Counted from the stretch's first letter, positions 50,801-58,700 are shown. The stretch is 64,000 nucleotides of DNA from Panopea generosa (GCA_029582155.1 CM055902.1:11877041-11941040); one strand, 5' to 3'. Numbers and translations are program-made. Notes: a model not told the origin generated them from the sequence alone.

Positions 50801-52054
50801 AAAGTATTACCTGTTACATTTACTTTAAATATGCACATCATTGTATATGATATATGATATAACGTCTCGCTACACAGTTGCTTCCCTTCTTTCCCATGAC
50901 AACATGATTCTTTCCCTTTAAAAAGTCCTATGTAATTTGGTTTGAAATAATTTCAAAACGGTTCGTATTGGTTGTGATTTCTTGCTGCAAACGAGTAGAG
51001 CAAAAGCTGGAATAGCATATACTGTAATAAGACATCACTGGTGTTAAAACAAGAGACTTTTATAGGATTTTAACAGATACATGTATTTATGAGCATTTGA
51101 AGACTTCTTTTTTTAAAAAAAACTCTTAGAGTGTCACTGCACCCTCTTTCAAAAAACAACAACAACAACAAGCTGGGAACCTTACTAGTTTTGTGCTTTT
51201 TTATGTGAGTATACATTCCTGCTACAAAATAAAAAAATCCTATGTGGACTATTTTTTTACTGTGGACCTTATTTTATATAGAACAAAGACCTATATGTCC
51301 GTGGTCAAACCACAGTTGTATTACGAGTCGTAAGCGTAACAAGTTGTTAATGGGAATAAAATCACGGTTTTTCGTCTTTGGACAATAGTGTTATATTGTG
51401 TCAAATATAAATGTAAATTATTCTGAAATAAAACTAATATTCCTTGATATATTACATTGACTGAAAAATTCTACCCAGCTTTCAAGAAATACATAACACT
51501 CTTGTACTTGAACAAAAAAACAAACGATTAAAGACTATGAAACATTTCGATTTTCACTTACCTTGCAAGCAGCTTATGAAAGCTCTATTCTCATTTATGT
51601 CCATTAATCCATTCTTTAGAATACAGACAATTAACAGACTGTATATCTAAATGGTTCTTGCTCTCCCGCTTGTGACCGTAACATAGGAGTTAATTACAAG
51701 CACCTTCTTGATTGGTCAGTTGCTGCAGCGGAAGTTGAAATACGACACTTATAAAAAACGAATTTTATAGCTATGAATTATGGGATAGTCAGGGAATTCT
51801 ATGATGTTGTATTAGGGTATAGCAGACCAGAATCGGGATATATCATGACTAGTATAGTTTAAACAATTATCATATGGTATATCCATTTTACATACATTTC
51901 AGGGGCAGTTGGGGCCATCGCCGTTGCCATGGCTATCGTCGGAGTTTTGATAGGAGTGTTTTTTTTGCTGATATACAACAGATACAGAACAAAAAGACCA
52001 TCAGACAAACGTAATATTCTGGATAAATATTTAGACAACGAGAACAACTACTGA
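29216..52054 (+). CDS. Type I membrane protein with LolA-like ectodomain repeats and a Cys-Pro stalk (whole gene, 16 exons resolved)
   Basis: Sixteen coding exons, all GT-AG, encode about 860 residues or more. Order: signal peptide (1-21); Pro-rich linker; ectodomain unit 1 (exons 2-5); unit 2 beginning VPPGVFCPGR (exons 6-10); a third module beginning FNVAPCFPPP (exons 11-13); Thr/Pro stalk (exon 14); 25-Cys Cys-Pro segment (exon 15); transmembrane helix and basic tail (exon 16). The pattern 'VPPGV.CPGR ... YYD...LVR.DY ... VFDFN.G ... Y.GTC ... RGVTCDVWVG ... WYF ... V.PCF' is that of a large invertebrate family of secreted or membrane proteins that I recall as having metazoan LolA-like domains. 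The molecular role is not known to me; lipid binding would be inference from the fold name. Phases fit at every join but exon 2/3, so a small exon is probably missing from the model. The gene converges with the FG-GAP gene. Individual exons are listed below. Confidence 0.8.
29322..31206 (+). other. Intron 1
   Basis: AT-rich, no coding signal. At about 30905-31020 two ~55-bp tandem copies of a dispersed motif ('CAATTGACCAATCATTGTAT' and 'CAACTGACAATTCACCGTAT') are seen. Related single copies occur at about 37955-38005 and, inverted, at 51705-51742. Confidence 0.55.
31207..31481 (+). CDS. LolA-like gene, exon 2: start of ectodomain unit 1
   Basis: After CCCTAG| the split codon gives VPPPPPQLPESFTAQIEWKW, then LNKNMTIDVSEVSNG and, later, QLIYDFTESQLLTYSSGNYY and HLSGIDCNVRYIRDIPQL. 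This matches the family opening ('P..FTA.IE.....KN.T..V.E') and its first Cys after the hydrophobic strands. It joins exon 1 in phase 1 and ends phase 0 at CTG|GTATAG. The next identified exon requires phase 1, so the join is unresolved. Confidence 0.75.
31690..32645 (+). mobile_element. 5'-truncated LINE in intron 2, with (TTCTG)n tail
   Basis: A 246-codon open frame (31722-32462) is the C-terminal end of a non-LTR retrotransposon ORF2: GELGRYPLYISRYVRIISYW, RLRLSINPLRIQTGRYDRNR, the zinc-knuckle GRYCLCCNSRDIEDEFHFLC with ICPCFNNLRKQYL, then FKFLELLNSHNKTILYNISR. After the stop come about 150 AT-rich bases, AATAAAA and a 3' microsatellite tail of four to five TTCTG units (32622-32645), typical of self-primed insertion. 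The reverse transcriptase and endonuclease are missing by 5' truncation. The open frame suggests a fairly young copy. It lies in sense orientation in intron 2 of the LolA-like gene. A related tail fragment is at 62590-62930. Confidence 0.85.
32650..34558 (+). other. Intron 2, middle part
   Basis: AT-rich with an (AT)n microsatellite at 33867-33890. A 106-codon - strand frame at 34429-34109 (with SVEVNYRKISDLIAYTRPIP) has no recognised family and no supporting neighbours, so I do not call it. The word 'GATTAAACCCGTGTAAG' at 34112 recurs at 58812, which shows that part of this DNA is a dispersed repeat. Confidence 0.45.
34559..34825. repeat. Degenerate ~43-bp minisatellite
   Basis: The word 'GCGTTTGATT(G)..CACTATT' recurs about seven times with spacers ('ACGTTTGATTTGGCACTATT', 'TGCGTTTCATTGGGCATGAT', 'TGCGTTTGATTGAACACTAT', 'TACGTTTGACTGAATATTAT', 'TGCGTTTGACCTGG'). 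Units are strongly diverged, so the array is old. Confidence 0.7.
34989..35084 (+). other. Exon-like 96-bp segment in intron 2
   Basis: Between ACATTACAG| and |GTGAGT lies a 96-base, GC-richer segment with CpGs ('GCCATCACGCGCGCTGGTAT'). Two frames are open (VVAITRAGICTESHRKCCYS..., LSPSRALVFVPKAIASAVIR...), but neither resembles the missing part of the LolA-like domain, and its length, a multiple of three, cannot repair the exon 2/3 phase gap. It could be an alternative first or untranslated exon. Unproven. Confidence 0.35.
35322..35572. mobile_element. MITE with GGGTTCGTATTCACCAA-type ends
   Basis: Left end 'GGGTTCGTATTCACCAACTG' with 'CATATCCTTAG'; right end 'ATTCTTAAGAATGTTTGGTG' then 'AATACCACCTC', which is its inverse over about 40 bases. 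The 251-bp middle is AT-rich and non-coding. Confidence 0.75.
35808..35844. repeat. (TA)n(CA)n microsatellite
   Basis: About 12 TA followed by CA units, in intron 2. Confidence 0.95.
36010..36640 (+). repeat. Degenerate tandem copies related to the exon 3 acceptor region
   Basis: Segments such as 'TGTTTCAGATGAAGGTTGTT' (36283 on) and 'TATTTCAGATTAAGGTTGTT' (36580 on), each followed by 'ACATTTTATGAT', resemble the real acceptor and start of exon 3 ('TATTTCAGATAACGGTTGTT' ... 'GCATTTCACGATGAT'). Others ('TTTCAGTTAAAAGCTGTTCA', 'TTTCAGAAATGATTGTTC') are more distant. None keeps an open frame. They look like decayed duplications of the intron/exon border or a local minisatellite that includes it. 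Confidence 0.5.
36975..37081 (+). CDS. LolA-like gene, exon 3: ectodomain unit 1
   Basis: After TTTCAG| only one frame is open (two bases, then NGCSVQAMGSLAFHDDKVWL and SAMKMIYGIARQADA), ending GCG|GTAGGG in phase 0. The stretch SLAFHDDKVW corresponds to the family position that precedes the 'RGIPC..W' strand. Entry needs one base from an upstream exon (G would give Asp), which exon 2 as drawn does not supply. Confidence 0.7.
37437..37620 (-). mobile_element. tRNA-derived SINE, family C
   Basis: On the - strand the head reads 'GTGGTCCAGTGGTAGAGCAC' (A box) and 'GTAGGTTCGATCC' (B box, 37557-37566 on +). The body has 'GTGTCCTTGAGCAAGACAC', a motif shared by many invertebrate SINEs, then 'CATATGCTTAGTACTGG'. 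It lies in intron 3. Related copies are at 24105-24210 and 56810-57235. It is not a functional tRNA gene: the cloverleaf is incomplete and the SINE body follows. Confidence 0.8.
38467..38578 (+). CDS. LolA-like gene, exon 4: ectodomain unit 1
   Basis: TTTCAG|ACC opens TYMGANHTIRNTNAGMWRAC, then LDLYQFNITVQVDMYFQ, and ends CAAG|GTAAAA in phase 1. 'IRNTNAGMWRAC' aligns with the family 'VRGIPCD.W.SC' and 'ITVQVDMYF' with its 'FT.DYYF' strand, both hallmark positions. Entry phase 0 fits exon 3. Confidence 0.8.
39045..39209 (-). mobile_element. tRNA-derived SINE, family B
   Basis: On the - strand: 'GGGTCCTCCGTGGCTCAGTG' then 'GTCTAAGGTGCCG' (A box), 'ACCTCTCACTGATAAGG', 'TAAGTTCAAGTCCCGC' (B box), then 'GGAAGGACGGTGGCTCAACT'. 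It matches the full copy at 60754-61010. Located in intron 4. Confidence 0.8.
39403..39572 (+). CDS. LolA-like gene, exon 5: end of ectodomain unit 1
   Basis: TTTCCAG| then a split Gly and NWFMAASNPTQMVPLRFEMI, STNHNGTTAGRIPFHVIGDI, TYFDPYPTLDETQLQ, ending CAG|GTACTT in phase 0. The 'W.......VP.R....G.......PF...' pattern and the closing run before 'VPPGV.CPGR' fit the family. Confidence 0.85.
40119..40241 (+). CDS. LolA-like gene, exon 6: start of ectodomain unit 2
   Basis: CCTAG|GTA opens VPPGVFCPGRASRKPMNLLP, then TSFSVSMEKIDMDNKRITYQD, ending GAT|GTAAGG. VPPGVFCPGR is the strongest family signature in the gene and starts the second repeat unit, whose 'P..FS...E' strand mirrors 'PESFTAQIE' in exon 2. 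Confidence 0.88.
40452..40550. repeat. (GAAT)n microsatellite
   Basis: About 20 units of GAAT/GGAT with a few changes, in intron 6. Confidence 0.95.
40758..40857 (+). CDS. LolA-like gene, exon 7: ectodomain unit 2
   Basis: GGCAG|ATA opens IYYDSGKRLVRRDYKEASAN, then DPDSTMEVFDFNL, ending TTAG|GTAAAA in phase 1. It corresponds to the family 'YYD....LVR.DY ... EV.DFN.G'. The acceptor was chosen as GGCAG rather than the TTGAG three bases upstream because the latter gives an immediate stop. Confidence 0.85.
41896..42059 (+). CDS. LolA-like gene, exon 8: ectodomain unit 2
   Basis: TTTCAG| then a split Gly, VHYNMDPYMGTCQPISALTL, GDMFVANNGNSTIRMQSANE and FFHSQNANIQYAGT, ending ACG|GTAAGA in phase 0. 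'GTC.....L' and 'MQSA.EFF....QY.G' match the second unit of the family. Confidence 0.88.
42623..42718 (+). CDS. LolA-like gene, exon 9: ectodomain unit 2
   Basis: ATTTTAG|AGA opens RKTRGVTCDVWVGEYLDIEA, then YSNFTAEWYFTK, ending AAG|GTACGT. RGVTCDVWVG plus 'F.AEWYF' is the diagnostic pair of this domain. The second Cys may pair with that of exon 8. Confidence 0.9.
43135..43203 (+). CDS. LolA-like gene, exon 10: ectodomain unit 2
   Basis: TTTTCAG|GAC opens DSWRTAVGSIIQPASLFRIN and IWQ, ending CAG|GTACTA, phase 0 on both sides. A 69-base exon that continues the 'W......P.SL' strand pair after WYF. Confidence 0.8.
43580..43815 (+). mobile_element. tRNA-derived SINE, family B
   Basis: Head 'TCAGTGGTTGGGTGATCTAA' (A box), 'GGCTGAGGTCATGGATTCGA' (B box), body 'CACTTTATGTGAGAAAATAT' and tail 'TGTTCAAAATGGCCTTTAAC'. 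It follows the layout of the copy at 60754-61010 with many changes. Located in intron 10. Confidence 0.75.
43833..44140. mobile_element. MITE, ~60-bp inverted ends and 9-bp target duplication
   Basis: The ends 'CATCGTCGGATACCCACGGG' and 'CGCGGGTATCCGACGATG' are inverted copies. The match goes on inward through 'CCGATACTCTCC' and 'CATCATCCGTGGGA' against 'GGAGAGTATCGG' and 'TCCCATGGATGAT'. Flanks are CACAGACAA on the left (43824-43832) and CACAGATAA on the right (44141-44149), 8 of 9 identical. A nine-base duplication with long inverted ends points to a Mutator-like (or, less likely, hAT) origin. No coding capacity. Located in intron 10. Confidence 0.85.
45108..45185. repeat. Four-copy ~21-bp minisatellite
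   Basis: 'TATACTGAACGGTACAGCT' is repeated four times with slight length changes, in intron 10. Confidence 0.85.
45422..45566 (+). CDS. LolA-like gene, exon 11: junction of unit 2 and third module
   Basis: TTTTTAAG|GGG opens GSGSRVAKLSPIEWNIIRME, NVAPTQDVFNVAPCFPPPHR and IRMIVHFF, ending TTTG|GTAAGC in phase 1. 'D.F.V.PCF......I.F.G' matches the family position where the LolA-like part hands over to the next domain. Confidence 0.85.
46105..46217 (+). CDS. LolA-like gene, exon 12: third module
   Basis: TTTCAG| then a split Val, TNRGPLTYVSASYLRDTLHI, QLVDAALLPPLRIAGVS, ending TCG|GTATGA. The helix-like 'YLRDTLHIQLVDAALLPPLRI' followed by a strand recalls SEA-type or similar alpha/beta modules ('..F...L...L......RI..I'), but this is only a resemblance. 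Confidence 0.8.
47557..47736 (+). CDS. LolA-like gene, exon 13: third module
   Basis: CTTCAG|ATC opens IIINGDSDLYFDATLLDNAP, VLNRKIVPPPPTQHSLIAAF and EFLKGVVSSGKRVNISSTTQ, ending CAG|GTATAA, 60 codons, phase 0/0. 'D.YF..TLLD.AP' is a pattern I recall after the LolA-like repeats in relatives. Confidence 0.85.
48497..48705. mobile_element. Foldback element with ~90-bp inverted arms
   Basis: The left arm ('CGATTGGCCGATTCAAAATA', 'ATATGCCTTGGTCGTTGAAA', 'CACTTCGAATCACTGA') is mirrored by the right arm ('TCAGTGGTTCGAAGTATATT', 'TCAATGTCCAAGGCATATAA', 'TTTTGAATCGACCAATC'). The spacer is about 20 bases, so the whole can fold into one hairpin. Located in intron 13. Confidence 0.88.
48863..49070 (+). 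CDS. LolA-like gene, exon 14: Thr/Pro-rich stalk
   Basis: TTTCAG|AAG opens KYVLLKADAIVKINYMQEFA, then a low-complexity run (TTPRTTVPSTRERTPPTPEK and similar to APPTEK), ending AAAC|GTGAGT in phase 1. The Thr, Pro and Ser density predicts an extended, probably O-glycosylated stalk. Confidence 0.85.
49752..50219 (+). CDS. LolA-like gene, exon 15: Cys-Pro-rich segment
   Basis: TTTCAG| then QITPCECPQITCPPIKPITC and onward, with 25 cysteines in about 120 residues, most followed by Pro (CPQ, CPP, CPS, CPT), usually three to six residues apart. It then passes to a Ser/Thr/Gln linker (SQSSTVSNTQQTGKSKQTGV, DNPGISG) and ends GGAG|GTACGT in phase 1. I know no named domain with this spacing. It resembles cuticle-, keratin-associated- or mucin-like cross-linking repeats and probably forms a rigid disulphide-bonded stalk next to the membrane. 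Period-like composition leaves the other strand open over most of the exon, giving a long His/Gly/Val-rich shadow. Confidence 0.88.
50925..51235 (+). repeat. Diverged duplicate segment, copy 1
   Basis: It shares, in order, 'GCATATACTGTAATAAGACA', 'TCACTGGTGTTAAAA', 'TTTATAGGATTTTAACAG', 'GAGTGTCACTGCACC' and 'ATTCCTGCTAC' with the segment at 53583-53830. It lies in intron 15, upstream of the transmembrane exon. Confidence 0.65.
51903..52054 (+). CDS. LolA-like gene, exon 16: transmembrane helix, tail and stop
   Basis: ATTTCAG| then a split Gly, AVGAIAVAMAIVGVLIGVFF and LLIY form one membrane helix, followed by the basic stop-transfer NRYRTKRPSDKR and the tail NILDKYLDNENNY with TGA at 52052-52054. 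The roughly 25-residue cytoplasmic tail has no catalytic motif. Its final Tyr residues could be sorting or phosphorylation sites (inference). The nearest clear AATAAA downstream is near 52649. Confidence 0.88.
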
Positions 52055-52634
52055 CATTCTAACATCAAGATCTGTGATAAAAAAAAAACATATGCATGAA
52101 TACAATGAAATGTATAAAACATCATCATACTAGTATGTGATTTATGCACGGATCTATCATTATTGATAAACAATACGAATAATGACAGCTTGTATGTGTA
52201 TATGTTGTTGTTTTCACTTTAATTAGAATGTGTTATAGGTAAATATGTGTATTTGGTGTCATTGATGTACAAGCACAGATATACTAACATGATGCATAAT
52301 CTATACAAACTGCGATTGAGTATTTGAGAGAATTTCCATGAAAGAGACAAGTGATGATATTTAGGATATTCATTTTTACAGTTTAACTCTAATTAATATG
52401 TTTTATGAATATTGTATTAAGTATTGCAATAGAAGCATTTCTTAAAACGAATCCGATTATGGCAAATCCATAACAGAATGTTCACGATACATTTATTTCT
52501 AATTCTCTGCTATCCGCTATCTGTTTTATATTCATTCCCGACATTACCCAGTAAAATGAATTTTTGAACAGTGTTTAACGCCATTTTCAACGCTTAGCAG
52601 GTTATATAATAGTATATCCAGTTTAAGTGTTGAG
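52055..52634 (+). other. 3' untranslated / intergenic sequence
   Basis: AT-rich with no coding signal; the poly(A) site of the LolA-like gene is not defined. No canonical AATAAA was found before about 52649. Confidence 0.4.
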
Positions 52635-52801
52635 GAAAGAGATCAAAATAAATTTGTTTTGAGCCAACGTCCTTCTGCATGTAACTGGTAAAGCCTTTTT
52701 TCACAATAAGTTTTTTGGATCGATCCGGGTTCGAACCCACGATTTCAATGGCGAGATGTATGTGGTCATTAGACGACAATACCTTAGACCCCTCGGCCAG
52801 A
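52635..52801 (-). mobile_element. tRNA-derived SINE, family B
   Basis: On the - strand: 'CTGGCCGAGGGGTCTAAGGT' (A box), 'GTGGGTTCGAACCC' (B box), then 'CAGTTACATGCAGAAGGACG' and 'TTGGCTCAAAAC'. It matches family B at 60754-61010. It lies between the two convergent genes. Confidence 0.8.
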
Positions 52802-53582
52802 TAAAAAAAACTAAATTGGAATTCACATTTGATTTAACATGTATCCAATGTGTTTATTAAGAAATGCTGAAAGTTTAATATGTTACGACTACAAACATTT
52901 TTGAAATATATCTAAATTTTCGCTGTTTTGACAGCACTAAATGTGCATTGATTTTCCTCATTCAAAATTAGATTTTGGTGTAAAATCTATTTTGCATTAT
53001 TGCATCAAGTTAATGTATCACTCATGTATTATTGTTTCTTTATTAAACTTAAGGTTATTGCGGAAAATGGCAACAATTTATTTGGTTATGAATGCAAAAA
53101 CATAACACATTACATAGAATAAATAACAAGTTTGCGTATCAGTTCTGTGTTGCCTATCAAAAAATTAAAAAACACAGTATCTAAAAACGTGTTGTTATCA
53201 TTTCAATTCCTTTCGCATTATAAACATCTATTCGAATTAAGAAACACATTGCAAAACTTCATTCATTATTTGGAGATACATGTCTATCCATAAAACTTAA
53301 TAAATTCAAAAAATAAATCCTAATCAAAAGTAGTCACATATGCTATTATTATTATCGTATTTTTTTCTAGATATAAGAAATTAACTATTTGTGAATAAAA
53401 TAATTGGAAACGAAAACTGTGTAACATGTTTTTTTTTCTATGTTTTGCTACCTATTTCTTAACAAACTACACAATGCATTATTGTTTGCAAATATCCATA
53501 ATATGTTCAGCAAAAATTTAAATATTGGTTCTAACATGTCTTGCTGTGCTCCTTGATCAATGACGGTAACACAAATCTTGCG

Positions 53583-53830
53583 TCAAAAACATCCTAAATA
53601 ATTTGGCTCGAGATATTTTTTTAAAATTGTTTATAAGAGTTTCTCGCTGTGTATTAGTATAGCAAAGGCTACGATAGCATTTATTGCAATAAGACATCAC
53701 AGGTGTTAAAATGTGTGTGTGTTGTTTTTTTTTTCAGACGAACTTTATCGGATTTCTATTTTTAAAAAATCGGGATGTCACTGCACTGTTGTTCATTTTT
53801 ATGGTAAGATGCATTTCTGCTATGGAAAAA
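53583..53830 (+). repeat. Diverged duplicate segment, copy 2
   Basis: It matches 50925-51235 in the same orientation ('GCATTTATTGCAATAAGACA', 'TCACAGGTGTTAAAA', 'TTTATCGGATTTC', 'GATGTCACTGCACTG', 'ATTTCTGCTATG'). An 82-codon open frame across it (53713-53961) follows a TTTTCAG but has no recognised pattern, so it is not called a gene. Confidence 0.65.
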
Positions 53831-53961
53831 ATACTATCGGTATGATTTTTTTTCATAACACTTTTCCATGTGAAATTCTAGTGGAAATCCTAAACCTTAT
53901 GTTGTGCCTTGTCTGTAAAGTAAGATGTGCAATTAAAAATGACGGACTGTTAACATGTTGA

Positions 53962-55533
53962 AGCCTATATGACATTTCTTAAAAACTGTTTTCGTCAAGC
54001 TTCTTTGGTATATGCGATTTATTACAGCATTAGTAGTTCAAAACAACTTCAGTGTGCAAAATTCTTCAATTAATATAATATATATAAACAAAACGTTGAA
54101 TACTGTACGAGCTAAACCGCTCGGTGGAAAAATGCATAACGTCGTCGACTCTGTACATTTATGTCTGGTATTTCACAAATAACTAATTCCATAAGAAATA
54201 CCGGTGTTGTGATACCAATTATTATCTCCCTTTATTAAAAGCACATTATTGTGATGTCACTGTATCTTCATTATCCAACATGTTTCCATGTCTGTCCTTT
54301 ATATAGCGTGTAAAAAGTAATCACTCCTTAACTGGATCCTACACATACACAGCTATCCGTGCATGTAAACTTTGTAAATTGTCCTAACAGTCCAAATCTT
54401 TTACATGTAAAACCATGGTATTTGACACTAACTTTATTAGCTTGGTTGATATCTTAATATTGTGTCTTTGATTTTATTTTAGCTAGGCGCACTCGCCGTG
54501 GTTTCGTATGTATATTTATGGCTGGATGTTCACTTATAATTATCTCCATATATGGATTTGTATTTCAATTTCTTTATTTTGTAACTTATCATTAAAATAT
54601 CACAGACGTTGGACATAGCACTACCACTGAAATCAGGAAATGCTTCCGCATAATGATAAGGGATAAATAATCCTTTTTCCCCCTCTTTTTAAATGCGTTT
54701 TCCTTATTTTAATGCTCATTTTTTTTTTATTTTAATGGCATTAGTGGTGTAATTTAAACATTGTGAAAGTATTGTCGTGTTTAAACTGTATATTTAGAAA
54801 AAGTAATATGCTTGGAAATCGGGGTATGAATACAGGATTTTTGACGTCTACTCCACTTTGTCAACAGTGTACACACTGAGCAGATGCTACATGACCTCTG
54901 CTTTTCTCATCATATTTTGGTAGTGCAGAAATGTCTAACAATAAAATGTAAGTTCCTCTACTTTCATGTGGGTCTTAAGTGTATGACAAGCATGCAATTC
55001 TTTTATTGATTATAAAATATAGAACAAAAATCAATGGCGGGCCTTGAATCTGCTTGCCATCTTCCGTCGCCATCTTAGACTGATGTATGGTTGAAATACG
55101 AATTTAGACGAGATGAAAAACGTTTTACAATATTTTATTCATGACTTTTGTGTATGCGTAAATAATGGTACATGTAATTTAAGTTTTTAAGATAAGTGCT
55201 TGTAAGACTTATATTAGATTAACGCCAGAGGCGTATTGATTAGTTAATAGCATACACCAAAGCGTCTAGAATGAATCGGATATATTGATAAGATATTTTA
55301 ATTTCCGGTATAGGGCATATTTTATCCAGTGACTGGTAATTTTAATAGCGAATTAAATTCCCTAAAATAATATGCTTTGCACGTTATTTAGGTGACATCT
55401 ATTTCATATTAGGACATAGAATGCATGAGCATAAAAAAATTATTCAACCAAACTACGTTCTAGATATAAATATATATATATATATATTTGCTTAATCCAG
55501 GATACATACATTGTATGAAAATCGTGCAAGACT
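53962..55533. other. Intergenic DNA between convergent genes
   Basis: AT-rich. An (AT)n tract lies at 55469-55488. No exon-like segment or named repeat was recognised. Confidence 0.4.
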
Positions 55534-55765
55534 TTATGACGTATTCAGTCTGTATACAAACACTTCTGAAGTGCTGTAAGACGGTATAAACAATTCCAAA
55601 TTTCCATCGCCGTCAACATCAGCGAACGCTGGCTGACCAACTGTATCACTTCCGGTTGCTAAAACGGTCGTCTGCTGGTATTGCCAGTCTGTTGCATTTT
55701 CACTTTTGGGAGCAAGCAAATAAGCGTGACCATCGTCATCTCCAGACAGCAAAATAAGTGGTTTC
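55534..55765 (-). CDS. FG-GAP gene, exon 6 and stop
   Basis: TTTACAG| then a split Met, KPLILLSGDDDGHAYLLAPK, NATDWQYQQTTVLATGSDTV, GQPAFADVDGDGNLELFIPS and YSTSEVFVYRLNTS, TAA at 55534-55536. It holds the canonical last blade 'GQPAFADVDGDG..EL..P.Y' seen in FG-GAP proteins. Confidence 0.9.
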
Positions 55766-58700
55766 CTGTAAAATATTAAAAGATAGCATGCACTGAGCCA
55801 TGTAATGGTGTTTGCTCACTCCTGATCCTATATCAAAACATTGGACAGTAGGAAAACAATTTCAATATAAAATAATAATATTATATTTCTTTGACAATAT
55901 TTATTTGCATTGTAGTGGTTTTACAGGTTGGTAGTTATCATAATTATCATATTGTAAAATACAATAAAAGTACACATACATGTACATGGAACTAATAGAA
56001 AGTACCATTTCAGATTTCTGAAAAAAAGTAGAAATAAAGCAATCATGATACACTATGAAGTTTTAGCCTGGTCGCCAGATGTTAAATCCTATTTCGAAAA
56101 ACAAATTTCGAGCCGTTGTTTAAAAAACTAAGGTATTTCTTAAATTCCTAATTAGTGAGTTCCTTTGCAGACCTGAACCGAAGGGATATCTGCTATTTGA
56201 ATCTTATCAATACCACAAAGGTTTCAGACTGAAATAAACGTTTCCAGAGTGAAATGTAAGATTTTTTAAATGCTTGTACACAGTATACCAAACGCTTCCT
56301 TAAAGATGCATCACCTATAACATCCTGTTAAATGAAGGACAGTTTATTGAATCACAAAAAGGAAAGTCCCATTTGAAGATAATGGTTGATTCCGTCCTTG
56401 TAGTTTATCATAATTTCCTTTTGTATTCGTCAATGTTTTAGCATAACCCGATACTGGCCAATGAGTGATTTTATCGCGGGATACAGAAACAAAATAGATT
56501 ATAAATTATTGAACAGAATAGCTATACTAAAAGATGTTTGATATAAATCTGCAGTTTTATTGCTATGATCCAAAATGTATCGGCGATATAGGCGAAGCCT
56601 CTTTTAGCTTTATTTCGGCTGAGAGGCATGTATACTAACCACATTTGTACTCGTACTTACATATTTGTGGATAACTGGATGGGGAACGATGATCCCGGCG
56701 AACCTTTACCCTGGCCCTCGTGTAGAGGCTTATAACCGGTTGACAACACGTGACGTGTAAATGTTCCATTTCTGGATAACAATATGTGTGTTTTAGGATA
56801 ACATTGATTACAAAACTTTAAAATTTAGACAAATCACACTCGAAAACTTCCTGTTCAGAACCAGTACTAAGCATATGTAGATAAAAACCGTAGTGTGAGT
56901 TTCTGGGCCTAAATTCATCGACAATTTGATTCTGAGAATCGGACTCAGACTCAAATCTTACATTTTTGTAAAACCCTGAAAACATAAAATTAATCGTAAG
57001 AAAAGTGATTATGTAACATTTTCTGTTAAATATTCATTAAAATTGCTTGTTTTTGTAAATAAATATTGCAAATTGCTTCTTAGATAGATATAATTTGAAT
57101 AAAATTATGAATTTTTTGACAGTTTGAGTCCGAGTCTGAATCTCAGACTCAACATCAGACTCAAAATATTGATGAATTTAAGTCAAGTTCCGACCCTGAG
57201 TTCGGTGCTCTGCCATTAGTTAATGCACTCCACACCCAACAACAGTATATGTATATGTCTATTGATGAGTATTGACATATATAGAAAGTTCTAGAAACCG
57301 GCAAAACAAAAGCAGTTGCTTGCTGACAACAATTTGTTGATTATATATTTTACAATTTGCCTTTCGATAAATTTCTAATAAGGTTTAAAGATAATTTTGA
57401 AGAAATATCATCCCTCATCCAGTTACAGTATTTCTATTTTTGATGACTTAGAGTGTAATTAAAATGTCCTTGGGCTGGTCCGCCCTTGTGTATTTTTGAA
57501 TGGAACATAAAACAATAATGTTATTCTTCATGAGTATCACAAACATTTAATATAGAAAATGAAAGTTTAAATTAACCAACAAATAAGATAAAATAAATTG
57601 ATATTAACCTACGTCTTAGCATCAGAAATTGAAACTATTAATGTGTTTATATAGGACACGGATTTCCCCGCCAAATATAAGTGAATTATACTACAAAATT
57701 AAGTCGAAAAGGGGTCATAACTCTTGTAAAATGTGACCGATGATGACAAATATGAAACATGATCTGTATTGTATAATTTTACAGCTACACATTAAACTAT
57801 AATTAAATATACAACTCCTTTCTGAAGTAAACTGACTGTAACCTATTTGACGAACACATGGAAGGACGGAGGCAACAATTACTGCCCCGTCAACATTACC
57901 CGAATCAAGAGGCATATAAAATACGTATATAACATCAAAATAATCTCAAATGGCATATTGGTACCTCCATATCGGTCTCATTTTTATTTCGAATTATATT
58001 GAATTCTGCATTTGCCATTTCCGAAACTATAAACGTTTAAAGGTGTAAAGTAGATTTACACTTGTAGCTTTATGATTAGCAAACTATTCAATTGAAGATC
58101 TAAATTGAACCTTTTTCAAGAGAAGTGGAGAATCAGTAAGACCATTAAATGGCACAGATAAATTGCCACTAGTGTGTGTTTAATAAATTATGTTTAAATA
58201 AAAAGATTAAATTTAATACAGACATCAGATTCTAAAAAAAACAAAAACCAGTTAGCCATCATTTTGTAGTGTTAATTGCCATGTGATTTTGTCATTTTTC
58301 TAACATGTTTTAAACAAATGGATTGACAGTTGGAAATGCAAGCGAAATATCTAACGTTTTGGGGTATTGTAATGGTTAGGATTTGGTTGTTCCTTGGATA
58401 TAAAAACGGAATATTGGTATGTGATTCGGAAATTTGTAGAGAATGTTCACAACGATTGTACAACGGGCTATCGGAAGTGAATCAGTAGATCGCAACCATT
58501 AGAACACATCATGAATGGTTGTTTGATTCATTCATTTAAGCTAGATAAGAAACGTGTTCCATTTTTCCATTTCGATTTGACAACCAGACATGTTTCTTTC
58601 CTCCTACCTGAAGTCTGTCGGTATCTCATACACAAACACAGAGCCGTCATTTCCATTGTTCGTGACCAGTAAGTCCAGTTTTTTGTCATTGTTAATATCA

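Noticed and set aside
53713-53961. 82-codon frame after a TTTTCAG downstream of the LolA-like gene.
   Set aside because: It lies in a repeated segment, has no recognised pattern, and the gene already ends with a membrane helix, tail and stop at 52054.
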